From positions 144,560,946 through 144,624,945 of the forward strand of contig NC_035449.2 in the NCBI RefSeq assembly GCF_002127325.2: a stretch of 64,000 nt of DNA, given 5' to 3'. Shown piece by piece: positions 34,731-46,251 of this stretch (position 1 is the stretch's first letter; every line of letters starts with the position of its first letter). This DNA comes from Helianthus annuus (lineage: Eukaryota; Streptophyta; Magnoliopsida; Asterales; Asteraceae). Under the pieces are notes generated by a model. That model was not told where the DNA came from and made no database searches. It saw nothing but the letters and a program-made list of their open reading frames with translations. The position numbers and the translations under genes are program-made.

Positions 34731-35354
34731 AATGTAGGTATGTATGTATGTAGGTAGGAATGGATGTAATTAGGTATGCACGTACGTAGGTACGTACGTA
34801 TGTATGCAGGTACGTATGTAGGACAGTTGCTATTTGTGACCGTAAAGGTATGTATCAGTTTGTATGAAAGGTATGTACGCATGCATCTAATGAAATTGAG
34901 TACTAACGGTAATAGTTGCGTGCTTGGTGAATGAAGTGTAACGCAGGAATACCAAAGAAGTCTCACTACGGATCATGTGATCAGGATGGGAAAGCTGGGA
35001 TGTAAAGAGTTAACGAAACGAGAAGTCAACGTGAACAAACCTTGTATGTTTATAACGCGTACTAATGATGTGAAATTTTATGTGGTGAGCGCAGGTAGTA
35101 CCAGTAATGAGGATATCCAAGGATTGGAGATCGAAGATCGAGTCACTAGAGAGATTGTACGGAAACGTTGATGTACATAATGTAGTAAACATAAGCTATG
35201 TTTTTAACTAGTAAATAAGAGGATGACGGATTTATGAGAAAGAACTGTGTTAAAGTTAAATCTTAAATAAGTTGAGGTATTTATAGTGAAAGAAATTTTA
35301 TGGTACGTGTTCCCGCTGCGACATTTGACAAATACGAATTAGGGCATAACAAGT

Positions 35355-35367
35355 TGGTATCAGAGCC
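35355..35367 (+). other. Primer-binding site of F (initiator tRNA-Met)
   Basis: TGGTATCAGAGCC, 3 bp after the LTR. GGTTTGAG at 35370-35377 and CTCAAACC at 35409-35416 can pair just downstream. Confidence 0.9.
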
Positions 35368-36137
35368 CTGGTTTGAGAGAATCAAGTAATAGAAAGTAAA
35401 TGCTTGAACTCAAACCGGTGTGCTCTCGTAATCAAGAACCCGTACAATCCAAGACTCGATCGAGGCCTAAATGCAAAAGCAAATGTAAGTATGTATTAGA
35501 TTATGTATTTGAAGGAAACTAATAGTATGTTATGTGCAAGGTAAGCTTAAGAGTTTGAAGAGGATGATCCGTGAATGCAGAATTGGATGAACGCTAAGGC
35601 GGGCAAAGGTGCAAATAGGCAAATTAACCCCAGGTACACACTACTAACATGTATGAGTACCGATGTCAAAAGAAAAAGGAAGGGGTCTCCTTGGGAGGGT
35701 AATTATTAAACGAAAGACAATGATGTGGTCTTGGGGAAGTTTTAGAAATATGCACGAAACTGAAACCCATTTCTCGGGCATAAGGCGATGATTACACGAA
35801 GGCACGAAATTAGTGTGTGAATTGCGCACCTGGCCAGTACGCAAGAAGCATATGACGTTCGTGAGACCGTGGCAATTATTGCAGGTATGTCCGGTAGAAC
35901 TGGGTAGCAGGTGGGCGCTATGTTGTAGCGAATGCGAAAAAGCAAATCCATTGCGGATTTGGTTATGCTAACGAAGGTTATGAAAAGTTATGCGAGTCGA
36001 CCGGTTCTAGCGAACAAGTCGAATAAGAATAAGCTACCATCCGTTTTTAAACGGGTGATTTTGAATGCTCTAATGAATGCTAGAAGCTTAATCCGTTATA
36101 CGGATTGAAAGAAGAAGTTATGATTAAAAGCGAAAGA

Positions 36138-36411
36138 CCCAGTTATTTGGGTAGTGGAATGTGTATGCTTAACTCTCGTTGAGAGTGTTTATGCCAAACC
36201 CAGTTATTTGGGTAGTGGAATGTGTATGCTTAACTCTCGTTGAGAGTGTTTATGCCAAACCCAGTTATTTGGGTAGTGGAATGTGTATGCTTAACTCTCG
36301 TTGAGAGTGTTTATGCCGAAACCCAATTATTTGGGGAGTCGAATGTGTATGCTTAACTCCCATTGAGAGCGTTTATGCCGAACCCCATTTACTTGGGTAG
36401 TTGAATGTGTA
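36138..36411 (+). repeat. 61-bp tandem repeat array in F, about 4.5 copies
   Basis: Copies start at 36138, 36199, 36260, 36322 and about 36384. The first three are nearly identical. Each unit can form two hairpins: ACCCA...TGGGT and ACTCTC-GTT-GAGAGT. Confidence 0.85.
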
Positions 36412-36872
36412 AGAAAGAAGAAAGCTCCTATATGAATAGAACTAAAATGAAGTAATTATGATTCGACAACTAAGATGACTAACCTTAAAACCTTGTTGCT
36501 GAAGGTAGGTAAAACTTTAAGTTTTTGTTAAACACATGTAAGAAAGAAAAGGTAAGAATGACATGTTTGAAACCGCTAGATGGATTCAAACATAGAAGGA
36601 ATGAAGGGTATGAATGTTACGTTTAAATCCGTGGGACGGATTTAAAACATAAAAGGATGTAACGAATGCCTTTATAAGTAAGCATTAATATAGGTTTGAA
36701 TATATAGGAACGATGAACTATTACTAACCGGTCAAGGAAATGAGAAGGTTACGTGGAAGCATTGCATGGAAAGTATAGATTGGTTAAGAAGAAGTCAAAC
36801 ATAGATATGTGTATGTGTAAATGGAAGTGAGAAAGGTTTCGGGGACGAAACCTTATTTAAGGGGGGTAGACT

Positions 36873-39800
36873 TGTAACGCCCCAAAACCCAAATGTTTAT
36901 ATCGTCGTATGTTCCTATAGGACATAACATGAGATAAATAACTAGGCTATTGAACCTAGTTAAAAGGTGTAGCTAAGATTAATAAAGGTAGTGTCAGTTA
37001 TGTTTTAAAAGGCAAACCCGAGGGACTAGAGTGGAACAAATGAAAGTTGACTACTAATTAAAAGGTCAATACACACACAAACACACACATACGTGCGTGT
37101 TCTTGAAGCTTCAGGAGCTCTCAAGAGCTCCAAACCCTAGTTCCACTAAATCATCAAATTAAAGGGGTGAATCGAAGCCCAAATTCAAGAAGGAGCACGG
37201 ATTAACGATCACCTTCATGAGGGGATCATAAGGTATGCCTTAAATCTAAGATTTGTGATCATGTGTAAAGCGGGTTATGTTCTAATCCATGAGTTTAAGT
37301 GAAATTGAGCATGAGTATGTGTTACAATTAACATATAGAACATGAATTATGAATGGTTTATGTTAATTTGAAGTCTAGATGTGAAACCCGTTTGTTTTGG
37401 TGAGGATGATGACTTGAATCACCATTTATGTTTAATTCTTGTTGAAAGAATGATGTATTATGTGGGTGTGATGAATTATTGTTAGATGTAAGTATAGGAA
37501 TATGATGATGTTATGTTTAATGTTCATTTGGTATGATACATGATGATAAGTAGTTGGTTTTGATGGGTTATGTATGAGTTTAGAAGAACTGTGCATAAAT
37601 TAGTTGTACATTGTGCTAAGATAGTGGTACGCACACCAAGTGTTCGATGAAATGCTTAAGTGAACTTGGCAAGTGAGATTGTAGGAAAGGGCTTGACATA
37701 TTTGAATGGAATATGATAATGATATGACTAGTAGTCTACTAACTTGAAGAATGTGCTCTAGATAGAACTCGTATAAGAATTCAGGTTGAACATATGCGTG
37801 AGTCAAGTTTATGCATTTGGAACTTGTATGTCGAGTATGTGACTAGGCGATCATGTAGTTGTATGTGTCATACAACATTGTGTATGAAATGAATATCATG
37901 TCATTAATATGGTCTAATATATCAACATGAATGCGTGTTCAAAAGTTAGAAGTTATATGCTAGAAGGTTGACTTTCTGAAAGTCAACCGAGAAATTATAA
38001 CATGGTTAGCCTTTCGGACAAAATTATAATAGTGGAGAAGTAATGTGTTATGTACTAGATGATCTACATGTCGTATGCGATGATAATTGAGTTGCGTGAA
38101 TGTGGAACAAGACGCCTTTTTGGTCTATGCCTTATGTATGTGGTATATGGTTAATAAAAAATGCAAGTAATGTGTGAATGGAAGGAAATGAAAGTTAGTA
38201 TGAATGAGCACGTATGCTAACCTTGATGTGATAGTAATGACTATGGAAAGTTAAGTATGAATTATGCGAATGATATGATTGTTACATGTACAAATGAGTA
38301 TGCTAATATGAGCGTGGTTTCGATGAAATGAAAGTATAGGAATCACGTTGTGACGGACTCAAGCATGAAAGGATAACGGGTCAAGAAAAGGCGAGGAATC
38401 GGATACGAGCACGGACGTATAAGGTAAGTGATTCTGTAATCACTTCTTATGTTCGGTTAGGTGATATGGCGTTTTGATTAATTAAACATGATGGTTGAGG
38501 TCAAATATGTGTCGTAGTCTTATGTCGTAAAGGATGGGATTAAGTTGACCAAAATGCCCTTGATGGGTATTTTGGGTAAACGATTTTAATAAGTGGTTTA
38601 GAAACAAGTTATACGATTAGTGTAATGTTTTGGACAAGTATGGAAGTGGAAAGTATGGTTTTGCTAGTCTTAGATCAATTAATGCGCAAATACCCATAAC
38701 GGGTCAAATAATTAGGAAATGACAATAAGTCAATAGAGCGTAAGATAAGAATTTCCTTAATCCGGATGTGGGATTTTAAGTTCATATGATAGAATATGAA
38801 TTTACAAGCATGTAGGAAGAAACGGGAGGTTAAACGGGTAAACGGTTCAAAAGTTATGCGCGTTTTAGTGCGTACGGACGACGAAACGGAGCTGCAGAAA
38901 AATGCAAAATCTAGAGGGCGTCGCCGACGGGCATGGGGGCGTCGCCGACGGGCTCTAGAAAACCAGTTTTTGTGCTGACGGGTTAATTACCTGTCTACGG
39001 GTTTTTGGGCTACGGGTAAATGCAAGGCCCGTCGCCGACGGCCCTAGGGGCGTCGGCGACGGCCTTCCCAAGTCCCAAAAGCTGAAATCTTGTTATTTAA
39101 GTTAATTTATGTACCGTGGGCTTCGGTTTGATATCCGTGGACTACGGTGGACTTTCCAAACATGATTTTGATGGTTCCTTAGATATTTATGGGCTATAAA
39201 GCTAAGTCTAAGACCCATGTTAGTGATGTATGATTATGTAAGAGGTACGCGTGATCAAGTACGTGTTTGTTAAAGTATGTACGTATGTAGATGTGTATGT
39301 ATGCATGTATAAAGATATGTACGAGTGTACGCATGTACGTAACGATGTAGGAAGGGTATGTATGTATGTAGAGGTGCATGTACGTATGCATAAAGATAGG
39401 CATAAGCATATGCGTGGATGTAAAGATGTAAGAAAGGTATATACGTATGAATGTCTTTTGCGTTTAAATGTATGTATGTTGGTGTGTAGGTAGGTAGAAC
39501 GTATGTATGCGTTTAGATGAATATGGGCTCACGAGGGGATCCATACACGAAGGTATGCACGTATGTAGGTTTGTGTGAAGGCATGTAATAAGTATGTATG
39601 TATGTATGTATATATGTATGCATGTATGTATGTATGTATGTATGTATGTATGTATGTATGTATGTATGTATGTATGTATGTATGTATGAATGTAGGTATG
39701 TATGTATGTAGGTAGGAATGGATGTAATTAGGTATGCACGTACGTAGGTACGTACGTATGTATGCAGGTACGTATGTAGGACAGTTGCTATTTGTGACCG

Positions 39801-40309
39801 TAAAGGTATGTATCAGTTTGTATGAAAGGTATGTACGCATGCATCTAATGAAATTGAGTACTAACGGTAATAGTTGCGTGCTTGGTGAATGAAGTGTAAC
39901 GCAGGAATACCAAAGAAGTCTCACTACGGATCATGTGATCAGGATGGGAAAGCTGGGATGTAAAGAGTTAACGAAACGAGAAGTCAACGTGAACAAACCT
40001 TGTATGTTTATAACGCGTACTAATGATGTGAAATTTTATGTGGTGAGCGCAGGTAGTACCAGTAATGAGGATATCCAAGGATTGGAGATCGAAGATCGAG
40101 TCACTAGAGAGATTGTACGGAAACGTTGATGTACATAATGTAGTAAACATAAGCTATGTTTTTAACTAGTAAATAAGAGGATGACGGATTTATGAGAAAG
40201 AACTGTGTTAAAGTTAAATCTTAAATAAGTTGAGGTATTTATAGTGAAAGAAATTTTATGGTACGTGTTCCCGCTGCGACATTTGACAAATACGAATTAG
40301 GGCGTAACA
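36873..40309 (+). repeat. 3' LTR of F (3437 bp)
   Basis: Partner of 31635-35351. The 280-bp shortfall is entirely the ATGT tract (39623-39688). Substitutions seen: near 37129, 37388, 37780, 39246 and 40304. Confidence 0.93.
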
Positions 40310-40314
40310 GGTTT

Positions 40315-40358
40315 GCCCCGAAAATGAAACCCCAAGTGTCGTTTTTCCCAAAACAAAC
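40315..40358 (-). other. H leader fragment between F and I
   Basis: 44 bp continuing the H leader after the F duplication and up to the start of element I. Confidence 0.55.
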
Positions 40359-42078
40359 TGATGTGTGTAAAATGCAACATATAAATTACATCAAATGAGG
40401 CATAAAACTAACCCTTTTTAAGTACTAATGTTGGAAAAAATGTGCTTTTGTCTTCCTTTTGTATTTTCAGGGTTAAAAGAGCTTAAATGAACAAAAGAAG
40501 CAAAAATGCAGCCAAATCCAACATAAATACAAAGAAAAGGAAGAAACGTGGCATGCCCGACTCCTCGACAGCATCTCCCAAAGCAAAAACAAGAAGAAAG
40601 CTGAGCATGGAGCTGTGCCCAGCTGAGCATGGGGCTGTGCCCAGCTGAACACGGGGCGTGTCCAGCTCAACACGGGGTCGTGTCCAGGATGGTCAGCCTT
40701 GGCACAAAAGACAAAGTGGTAGAAGCTTCTATTGCCCACCACGGGGCCGTGCCCAGCGGACACGGGGCCGTGGTCAGCTTCCTGCAGGCGCATTTATTGT
40801 AATTGCGAATTACAATTAATGAAGAGAGAGAGTGTCAGACGGACACGGGGCCGTGCCCAGGCTTCTGTTCAGCCTATAAATAGGAGTGCTTGGAGCCATT
40901 TCAACTCATCCCTTGGCACACCACCTCTCTCACACTTCATCCACCACCCACCACCATCACAACACCATCATCCACCACCATCATCCATTGTCCATTATAG
41001 AGTGTGTGAGTCGTCTCGGGATCCAAGATTGATCGTAAGAGTTCTTGACAATCAAGGCCATGTTTGCCTAAGTCTCTTACATCACTTGGTGAAGACAAGT
41101 GTTTAGTATAATACTTTTTATTTTCAATCTTTTGCACTTTTTATTTGGTTTTGTATTAATGACTTTAATAACTAGTTGCTTATGTTGAAGGTGATCTTTC
41201 CTTATCGTTTGTCCGTGGTGTCTTGGCATTATTTTACGGTCTATATAAAATAAAAGATTTTCACCATTCATATCTCCACGGTCTATATGGAGGTATGTTG
41301 GCTACCTGGTCGGGGGTTAAGGGAACGGTTTGGTAAGGGTCTTGCCCTTGTTCAGCATTTAGAGGTCCTGCAAGGGACCTGGGTCAAATTTAGTAGGATC
41401 TCCTTCAATGCCCATAGGTATTGGATGGCGGGGATCCAAACTCTTTGACCCCCTCATAAGTTAACTACTATTAATACTATAACCCGGCTATTTAGGACTG
41501 TATCCCTGCTGACTCAGACTACTTAGTCGAGGGTAACGTCACCTCCAAAAGAGGGGCTACCATAATTTGCATTAAGAACTTAATTCATTATCTTTCAATA
41601 ATCCGACCCTTTAGGATTGTATCCTTGCTGACTCAAACTACTGGGTTGAGGGTAACGTGGCCTTCAAAAGAGGGGCCTACTACAATAACTAAGATAATCT
41701 CTTAAACAAGTGCAAAAGTGCAAAAATAATCAAAGGTTATACTAATACACGAGTCGGATCCAAGTGATTCATCTTGTCTATCTGTTTTTATTTTTATTTT
41801 ATTTTCAGCATTTAGTTAATTTTTATTTTCTTAGTTTAAAAATCTTTTCTAACATTTTGATTTGGTTAGACGTTGAGGATAAACCGGTACAAAAAGCTCT
41901 TGTGTCCTTGGACGACCTCGGTATCTTACCAACACTATACTACGTCCACGATGGGTGCACTTGCCCATATGTGTGTTTAGTGTTAGTAAATATCGTGTTT
42001 TATAAATTTAAAACTTGGCTAAAAGTGTAAAAAGGGCTTAAATATACATCTAAATTATATTACACTTAACGCACATCA
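40359..42078 (+). repeat. 5' LTR of I (1720 bp)
   Basis: From TGATGTGTG to ACGCACATCA. It contains GC boxes at 40740-40751, 40761-40772 and 40844-40855 plus more diverged copies near 40605-40690, and a TATA box at 40875-40882. Confidence 0.88.
40740..40882 (+). promoter_or_regulatory. GC-box pair, single box and TATA box of the I LTR
   Basis: Two CACGGGGCCGTG boxes exactly 21 bp apart, a third at 40844-40855, and TATAAATA at 40875-40882, 19 bp after the third box. Probably the U3 promoter. Confidence 0.6.
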
Positions 42079-42084
42079 AGTTTT

Positions 42085-42102
42085 TGGCGCCGTTGCCGGG
42101 GA
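42085..42102 (+). other. Primer-binding site of I (tRNA-Asp-like)
   Basis: TGGCGCCGTTGCCGGGGA, 6 bp after the LTR; matches the site known for Athila elements. Confidence 0.82.
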
Positions 42103-42502
42103 CACAAGGATTTTAAGAAAGCTTAAAATCGACGGCCTAATCAGTTTTTCAAAACCTTTTTAAAACGCGCGCACATTTTTCTGCATTTTAGTTTAGTTTG
42201 CATTTACAGTAGCCTGAACACGGGGCCGTGCTCACTGAACACGCCCCCGTGCTGCATATTTTTAGTTAGATACCCAGATACAGAGTCTGAACACGGGGCC
42301 GTGCTCATTGAACACGCCCCCGTGTCCAACGTAACCAGTAACTTTAATTAAAACGCCCAGATACAGATCCTGAACACGGGGTCGTGTTCATCCAACACGG
42401 GGCCGTGTCCATCCAACACGGGGCCGTGTCCAGCCTTCTGTTTCCATCTTTATTTTTGTTTTCTGGTCCCGAGACTCAGTTGTGGTCTACTGAGTGATTC
42501 TT
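42103..42502 (+). other. I leader
   Basis: Noncoding. It contains GC-box pairs at 42219-42251 and around 42290, and a triple array around 42372-42430. Confidence 0.65.
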
Positions 42503-43896
42503 ATGGATCAATACTCAGAAGGTTACAACTACACCTATGAGGAGGATGATTATATGAGAGACTATTGCACTAATTGTGGAAACCCGCACTCGGTACAATA
42601 TTGTAACTTGTTTCAACCATCCACTTCTTACAACCATTATGAGGAGCCCAGGTACGAGCCATCAACTTCATACACATCCTATGAAGACCAAAGGTATGAA
42701 CCTAGCCCCTCATACTCATATTTTGATGAACCAAGGTATGAACCTTCATACTCATACTTTGAGGAATCAAGATATGAGCCACCACCTTCATACACTTATT
42801 ATGAGGAACCATGGCGTGAGCAACCCTCCTCATATAGTACTATGAAGAACAAAATTACGACCCTTACCCATCATATGCTTATAATGAAGGAAAATGGTGT
42901 GAACCATCTACTTCATATGGGTACTATGAGGAACCAAGGATCGAACAACCGGATTCAAGCTTTGAGGATCCCGATCCTTTCTCTATCACCGAAATAACCG
43001 AGAGGATATTAGGACACATTAAAACTATCGAACGTTGCATAAAAGAATCTCGCGCAAGGGAAGAGGAGTCCCGCGCAAGAGAAGAATTAAATTGTAATAA
43101 TAACCTAGAGATAGTTGAAAATGTAAAAATGGAAGAGCAAATAAGTGAAAAACTGACACATGAGTTAAACAACGAAAGAGGTGAGGCCGATAACGTTAAA
43201 ATTCAAGAAGAGTCTAATTTGGAAGAAATTAATCTCTTGTCACCTTCTTTTGAAAATCATTGTTTAGTGTCAACTCATGCTAAGTTTTTAAAGGAGCTAA
43301 ACACTAACGCAAAAATTGAGGAAATGGTAAGCGTTAAGTTAATTAATGATCAAACTTCGCTAATAAAAGAAGACCCTTTTGAAATTAACATTACACCGGT
43401 TCCATGTTTCTTTCAAAATTCCTTTATTAGTAATATCACCATTGATAAAGATCTTTGTGTTAACATAATGCCTAATTACATTTTCGAAAAATTAAGTATT
43501 AGTGATTTTGCTCCACTGCAAATACCCATTTTTCTATCTAATCGGAAAATAATAAAGTCAATCGGTGTAGTTAAGGATATCTTGGTTCAAACAAATCAAA
43601 TGGTAATCCCAACCGACTTTGTCATCCTTGATGACGCTCCTCTAGTGTTGGGACGACCTTTTGTAAAAACTCATGAAGCTTTGAAAAACCGGAAGTTCAA
43701 CAATCTACTTCTTCAATTAGGGGCATTCAAAAGGAGCATAGATCTTGAGCGCTCAATGAAATATCCTTTTGGCAATAATGACCCCCTAATTGAAGATGAG
43801 CCAGAACCACCCGATAAGGAGGGTCTAGCCAAGGACCCTTATAAACGTGGCGCACCACGGAGGCATTCTGCGGAACTATCCTTAGTTTTAGATTAG
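42503..43896 (+). pseudogene. I: gag-knuckle and retropepsin-like protein, one frameshift
   Basis: Starts at ATG 42503. Residues 22-34 form a C-x2-C-x3-H-x4-C knuckle (CTNCGNPHSVQYC), followed by tandem Tyr/Glu/Pro repeats of the YEEPRYEPS type. At about 42836-42838 one base is missing and the same repeats continue in another frame, which runs open to TAG 43894-43896. After the repeats come a Glu/Arg-rich coiled-coil-like part (about 42990-43250) and a retropepsin-like domain (about 43390-43720) with the plant signature VLGRPF. At the expected active site the sequence is D-K-D (43444-43452) instead of D-x-G, so catalysis is doubtful. N-terminal gag, RT, RNase H and integrase are absent. It is probably a deleted gag-protease unit. 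Confidence 0.72.
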
Positions 43897-45620
43897 TTTA
43901 ACTTTTATGCTTTCTAGTTTAGTTTTAATTTGCAGGAATAAAACTCACTTAGGATGGTGAAGGATACTAAGGGAAGCTTGAACCAACACCCCATGCACAA
44001 AAACAGAGCCTCTCGACAATTTTTCTTCATTACAGCAAGTTCAGCACGGGGTCGTGCTCAACCCAACACGCCCCCATGCCCAAAAATCTGCAGAAATGCC
44101 CAGTTCAGGTACCTGGACACGGGGCCCTGCTCATTGAACACGCCCCCGTGCCTAGCCTTTTGTTTACTTTTGGTACTGGCAGTCTGGACACGGGGCCGTG
44201 CTCAGCCAACACCACCCCGTGTTCAGCTACCCAGTACCATAAAATCTTGTTTTTAACCCACTTTTACACATTTTAATCAACCGAAAAAACTTATTTTTGG
44301 AACACATTGAGGACAATGTGTAATTTAAGTGTGGGGGGATGCTAAAACCTTGAATTTTGCAAGTCCTAATAACAAGCCTTACACAAAACTCTATTGGAAC
44401 CGCTAATCACCCCAAATTTTTTCAAAAACTTTTCATTTTTTTTACTTGTCTTGGTTTGATTTGGGAATTTCAAAATTCTAAAAAGGTTATATTTTTACAA
44501 ATTTACAACCAATAACGTCGTGATAAAAAGAACCAACATAAGAAAATTATGAAACGGCATGACAAGCTTAGTTAAAATTTGATTATATATACTTGATCAC
44601 ATAAAAACCCATTCCCACAAAAGTGAGTTTTGAGCCTTTATTGAGCATACAAATATACATCTTTAAACTAAATGCTCATTTTTCGTTTCTTGTGTGAATA
44701 GCCGCTTGGTTTCTTACGACTCTAGAACTTGCCACGACGATACATTCCCGGTCCTTACCAACTTAAACCCGAGTAAGTAAATGATGGAGGCATTAGGACT
44801 AACCCCTTTTTGTTTCTACACCATTATTTTTCTTTTTTTTTTTACCACCTACCCAAAATCCCCCTAGTTAACCCTTTTGAGCCTAAACCTTTTCATTTCT
44901 TAACCCAAAACAAACACCCTTTTTCCCACCAAAACCCCTTTTTCATTTTAAACCCTTTATTTTAGTAACAAAGCGCGGTTTTCTTATGACTTCCTTATCA
45001 AAAAAAAAGAGAGAGAAAAATGATGATAATAATGAAGCCAAAAGAAATAAACAAACAGGGTTATCAAAAAGAACTTTGTTTGAAAAATTGCTTCATTAAA
45101 ATAAAAAGTCAAAAAAAAGTCTTACGAAAACCGATGCTTTTTACACTTTTCGCCCTTTTACTAACCACTAACCCAACCACCCACCTTTAGCCCAAGCCTA
45201 ACCCTTCACCCAAAAAGTCCTCTTGATATTTACAAAGGTATAAGGTTAAAAAGGAGGATTGATTGCTTGGCAAGCTTATGGTAGGAATAAGTTCCATGCC
45301 GCTCTCGAGTGATTCACTGAAAATACACCTTCGGCCAAGTGTTGAGTGATCCCCCGTGAGGTATGTGAACTTGTATATAAATGAAATTTTAAAAAGGCAT
45401 GCTATGCCCTAATAAGTAATTTATCCTATGAAATGTTCTAAATAAATTATAACGAATAGGATTGTAAATAGCATAAAAATAAAACCCAATAAAGATCTTG
45501 GATTCCCGACACTCAAGACAAGCCCAAAACCTTCTCTTCTACCCATTCCATTTAGGAGTGTAAGCCACATATTAAAGAGTTTTGCTTGAGGACAAGCAAA
45601 GATTCAAGTGTGGGGGTATT
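43897..45620 (+). other. I 3' noncoding region with two polypurine-like tracts
   Basis: Contains three GC-box pairs (around 44044, 44118 and 44188), an internal tract-like motif (GAGGACAA...AAGTGTGGGGGG, 44309-44340), about 1.28 kb of AT-rich DNA and the terminal tract (45588-45620) next to the 3' LTR. No gene supported. Confidence 0.7.
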
Positions 45621-45752
45621 TGATGTGTGTAAAATGCAACATATAAATTACATCAAATGAGGCATAAAACTAACCCTTTTTAAGTACTAATGTTGGAAAA
45701 AGTGTGCTTTTGTCTTCCTTTTTTATTTTCAGGGTTAAAAGAGCTTAAATGA
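45621..45752 (+). repeat. 3' LTR of I, first part
   Basis: Matches 40359-40490 with two or three differences. It is interrupted by D; 45748-45752 (AATGA) is duplicated at 63988-63992, and the LTR resumes at 63993-64000. Confidence 0.85.
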
Positions 45753-46249
45753 TGTTGGTGCATGATATGTGACAACAGCTTTGGATTGGTCTTTGGATAT
45801 TAAACAGAATATTGGATCATGAAGACTTAAAGAAAAAACGAGTTCTATGAAGCCCAATCAAGTCCAACTTTGTATTAAGTCTATTAGGCCCAAGTTTATG
45901 TGACAAATGTAATACGGGCCAGAGCCCAATTCATGTATGGGAGGTTGTGGTATATAAACAACCTTTTGCTACAAGTTTAGGGTTAGACTTTTGGAGATAG
46001 TAGAGAGCATTCGAATTGAGAGAGTTAAGAACAAATAGAAATCGGCTGTTAGGTTCTTGGAGATCTTAGTGATTGTAAAACGTTTTCTAAGGTTTGATAA
46101 TCACAGAAGATCAGTTTGAAAGATTGTGTGTTCAAGTTCTTTTCTTCTACATATTCTTGTTTCTGTATTCGAAGGTTTATCAAGGGGATTCCGCACCCTT
46201 GATAGATTAACAGTCTTGTTACGATCCATACGGGATAAAGGGACTTACA
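45753..46249 (+). repeat. 5' LTR of D (497 bp)
   Basis: From TGTTGGTGCATG to GGGACTTACA. TATATAAA at 45951-45958 is the likely TATA box. Confidence 0.92.
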
Positions 46250-46251
46250 AT

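Larger units (their letters stand above)
31635..35351 (+). repeat. 5' LTR of F (3717 bp)
   Basis: Starts TGTAACGCCCC and ends GGGCATAACA. It contains palindromic GC-box pairs (33681-33824), an expanded ATGT repeat (34385-34730) and splice-site-like signals (GT at 31995 and 33186; AG at 34946 and 35094). Confidence 0.93.
35352..36872 (+). other. F internal region, noncoding and hairpin-rich
   Basis: No ORF resembles a retrotransposon protein. It contains the post-primer hairpin, several CCG...CGG hairpins (near 36045, 36096 and 36628), a 61-bp tandem array, and the terminal hairpin GGTTTCGGGGACGAAACC (36835-36852) followed by the AAGGGGGGTAGA tract (36859-36870). Confidence 0.75.
31635..40309 (+). 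mobile_element. Element F: coding-free gypsy-type element with 3.4-3.7 kb LTRs
   Basis: LTRs 31635-35351 and 36873-40309, duplication GGTTT (31630-31634 and 40310-40314), initiator tRNA-Met primer site and gypsy-type hairpin plus tract. The internal region is only 1.5 kb and encodes nothing I recognise, so the element fits the large non-autonomous (LARD-like) class and must rely on enzymes of another element. Outside one microsatellite I saw only five LTR differences in 3.4 kb, so it is very young. F and E are diverged members of one group. Confidence 0.92.

Noticed and set aside
34226..34966. Long open frames on both strands (Met-Tyr-Val-Cys and Thr-Tyr-Ile-His repeats)
   Set aside because: They are produced by the (ATGT)n tract, which has no stop in any frame; they vanish where the tract is short in the 3' LTR.
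35355..35367. TGGTATCAGAGCC as part of a tRNA gene
   Set aside because: Only the short primer complement is present, at the exact distance from an LTR; no cloverleaf around it.
36138..36411. Regular repeats that could suggest a CRISPR array
   Set aside because: The 61-bp units are contiguous without unique spacers, and the context is a plant retrotransposon.
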